Positions 62,875 through 64,000 of a stretch of 64,000 nt of DNA are shown here, in pieces. The DNA comes from Syntrophobacterales bacterium Delta_02 (GTDB lineage: Bacteria > Desulfobacterota > Syntrophorhabdia > Syntrophorhabdales > Syntrophorhabdaceae): the NCBI GenBank assembly GCA_001603955.1, contig LVAA01000019.1, positions 1 through 64,000 on the forward strand, read 5' to 3'. How positions within the stretch are numbered: the first letter of the stretch is position 1; the number at the start of each line of letters is the position of its first letter. Position numbers and translations under genes: made by a program. A model generated the notes under the pieces. It was not told the origin of the DNA. It ran no database searches and was given only the letters and a program-made list of their open reading frames with translations.

Positions 62875-62918
62875 TGTATAATCCTCCTTGATGTTAGTCT
62901 TTGGAAAGTTTCATTCTG

Positions 62919-64000
62919 CTATCCCCGGACCTTCGGGAAGTCTCCGGGGAACAATCGTGCCATTTCGTTCTTCAAAAGAAGCTCCGCCTCCGCTGGCGAA
63001 TCTTTCTTCATGATCTCCTCGAGGAGTTCCCGGCAGTATCCGTGATCGAGTCCCCGTATGGCCTTCTTCGCCCGGGGTATGGAATAGGGGTTCATGCTTA
63101 TCTCGTCGAGGCCGAGGCCGAGGAGCACCGGGACATAGCGCGGTTCTCCCGCCATCTCGCCGCACAGCGCAATGGTGATCTTGTGGGCATGGGCATCATC
63201 GACAGCCTTCTTGATCATTTTCAGGACGGCGGGATGGAGCGGTTCGTACAGGTACGAGACGTACTCGTTGACCCGGTCTATGGCAAGGGCGTACTGTATG
63301 AGATCGTTCGTCCCGATGCTGAAGAAATCCACCTCCGCGGCAAGCATGTCGCTTATCATGCAGGCCGAGGGCACCTCTATCATGATACCTGTCTTGATGT
63401 CCTTGTTGTAGGCGATCCGCTTGCGCGAGAGCTCTTCCATGCACTCGGCAATGATCGCCTTTGCCTTTCGCACCTCCTCGATGCCCGAGACCATCGGGAT
63501 GAGGATGCGAAGGGGCCCGTACTCGCTGGCCCTCAGTATCCCCTTCAGCTGTGCCTTGAAAAGGGGGACCTCCTTGATGCACAGCCGTATGGCCCTGAGG
63601 CCCATCGCCGGGTTTATCTCCTTGGGCATCTCGATCTCGGAGACGAACTTGTCGCCGCCGATGTCGAGGGTCCGGATGGTGATGTACTCGAGTGTCTTGC
63701 TCTGGGCCAGCTTGCGATAGATGTGGTAGTGGTCCATCTCCGTCGGAAGGTCGTGCTTCCGCGAAAGGTAGATGTACTCCGTCCGGTAGAGGCCTATGCC
63801 GGTGGCGCCGTATTTCTCGACGATGTCCATCTCCGCGAGAAGCTCGATGTTGGCACCCACCCTCATCCGGAAACCGTCCTTCGTCTCCGCCTTGAGCCGC
63901 GCCACCTTGAGGTGCTCCTTCTTCTGGTTCCTCAGGTGGATCTGTTTCGCGATGTACTCCTTCTGGACCTCCTTGACGGGGTTGATGATGACGACACCCT
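62919..64000 (-). CDS. PTS enzyme I (phosphoenolpyruvate-protein phosphotransferase), C-terminal part
   Basis: The gene enters from the right edge; about 360 C-terminal residues are visible. GVVIINPVKEVQ, RVGANIELLAE, GIGLYRTEYIYLSR, RTLDIGGDK, NPAMGLRAIRL and GTNDLIQYALAIDR make up the PEP-utilising TIM barrel, with the proton-donor cysteine in ALCGEMAGEP. It autophosphorylates from PEP and passes phosphate to HPr. Whether the N-terminus carries a GAF domain (PtsP type) cannot be seen. It is upstream of, and probably co-transcribed with, metK and ahcY. Confidence 0.93.
   Translation of the reverse strand, partial: GVVIINPVKEVQKEYIAKQIHLRNQKKEHLKVARLKAETKDGFRMRVGANIELLAEMDIVEKYGATGIGLYRTEYIYLSRKHDLPTEMDHYHIYRKLAQSKTLEYITIRTLDIGGDKFVSEIEMPKEINPAMGLRAIRLCIKEVPLFKAQLKGILRASEYGPLRILIPMVSGIEEVRKAKAIIAECMEELSRKRIAYNKDIKTGIMIEVPSACMISDMLAAEVDFFSIGTNDLIQYALAIDRVNEYVSYLYEPLHPAVLKMIKKAVDDAHAHKITIALCGEMAGEPRYVPVLLGLGLDEISMNPYSIPRAKKAIRGLDHGYCRELLEEIMKKDSPAEAELLLKNEMARLFPGDFPKVRG

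Noticed and set aside
62875..62918. Possible SAM or SAH riboswitch before metK/ahcY
   Set aside because: Only 44 bases separate metK from the enzyme I gene, too short for a known class.

Overview
The window is GC-rich, gene-dense bacterial chromosome with short intergenic gaps and many 4-base ATGA start/stop overlaps. It carries the replication-origin neighbourhood (dnaA, dnaN, gyrB). System II cytochrome c maturation (ResB/CcsA) next to a small four-haem cytochrome, a TRAP-type solute receptor, a CoxMSL-type molybdenum hydroxylase, PyrK/PyrD and several PilZ/GGDEF/HDOD regulators together suggest an anaerobic member of the former Deltaproteobacteria, possibly a Syntrophorhabdus-like syntroph. 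That placement is an inference from gene content, not a database result. I saw no rRNA, tRNA, insertion sequence, transposase or CRISPR array.

Layout, left to right. 1-5.7 kb: a GAF-domain fragment, glgA and galT on the minus strand, then a rhomboid protease and a B12-type radical SAM protein on the plus strand, and a ribbon-helix-helix/PilZ protein. 6.2-14.5 kb: galE, a DUF218 protein, a TerC-family membrane protein, a NarL-type response regulator with a three-PAS histidine kinase, a flavodoxin, hpt and a metallo-beta-lactamase-fold protein. 14.8-18.3 kb: a second MBL protein, a gamma-carbonic-anhydrase-like protein lacking one metal ligand, a GNAT enzyme, a PilZ protein and a cupin. 18.4-22.9 kb: aminotransferase, a small protein, HDOD, GGDEF and histone-deacetylase-like genes from one promoter. 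22.9-29.7 kb, minus strand: HU/IHF, purQ, ccsA, resB and cytochrome c, then a Nudix-RsbRD fusion, two methyltransferases and a TsaC-family gene.

31.3-44.7 kb is one almost gapless plus-strand run: dnaA, dnaN, gyrB, coaE, rho, rpmE, prfA, prmC, murA, hisD, hisG, hisB, hisH. It ends at a bidirectional terminator shared with a convergent TRAP receptor gene. 46.2-50.9 kb is a molybdenum hydroxylase operon (Cys-rich protein, FAD, 2Fe-2S and molybdopterin subunits, zinc-finger protein, CoxG) ending in a strong terminator; mobA and rimI follow. 52.3-58 kb holds pyrK, pyrD, recJ, a D,D-carboxypeptidase and an M48 protease. 58.2-64 kb, minus strand: a GT9 glycosyltransferase, then ptsI (partial), metK, ahcY and a PfkB-family kinase, which together look like a SAM/SAH turnover group.

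Two signals lie outside the genes. First, two parS-like palindromes sit 14-19 kb from dnaA, which fits an origin-proximal chromosome-partition region. Second, at least eleven intergenic spots carry arrays of a 7- or 9-base word, a different word at most places. Most begin just after a stop codon, and several are folded into long hairpins with perfect terminal arms of 11 to 21 bp. They look like one structural class of repeat that differs in sequence from site to site, and they are the most unusual thing in the window.
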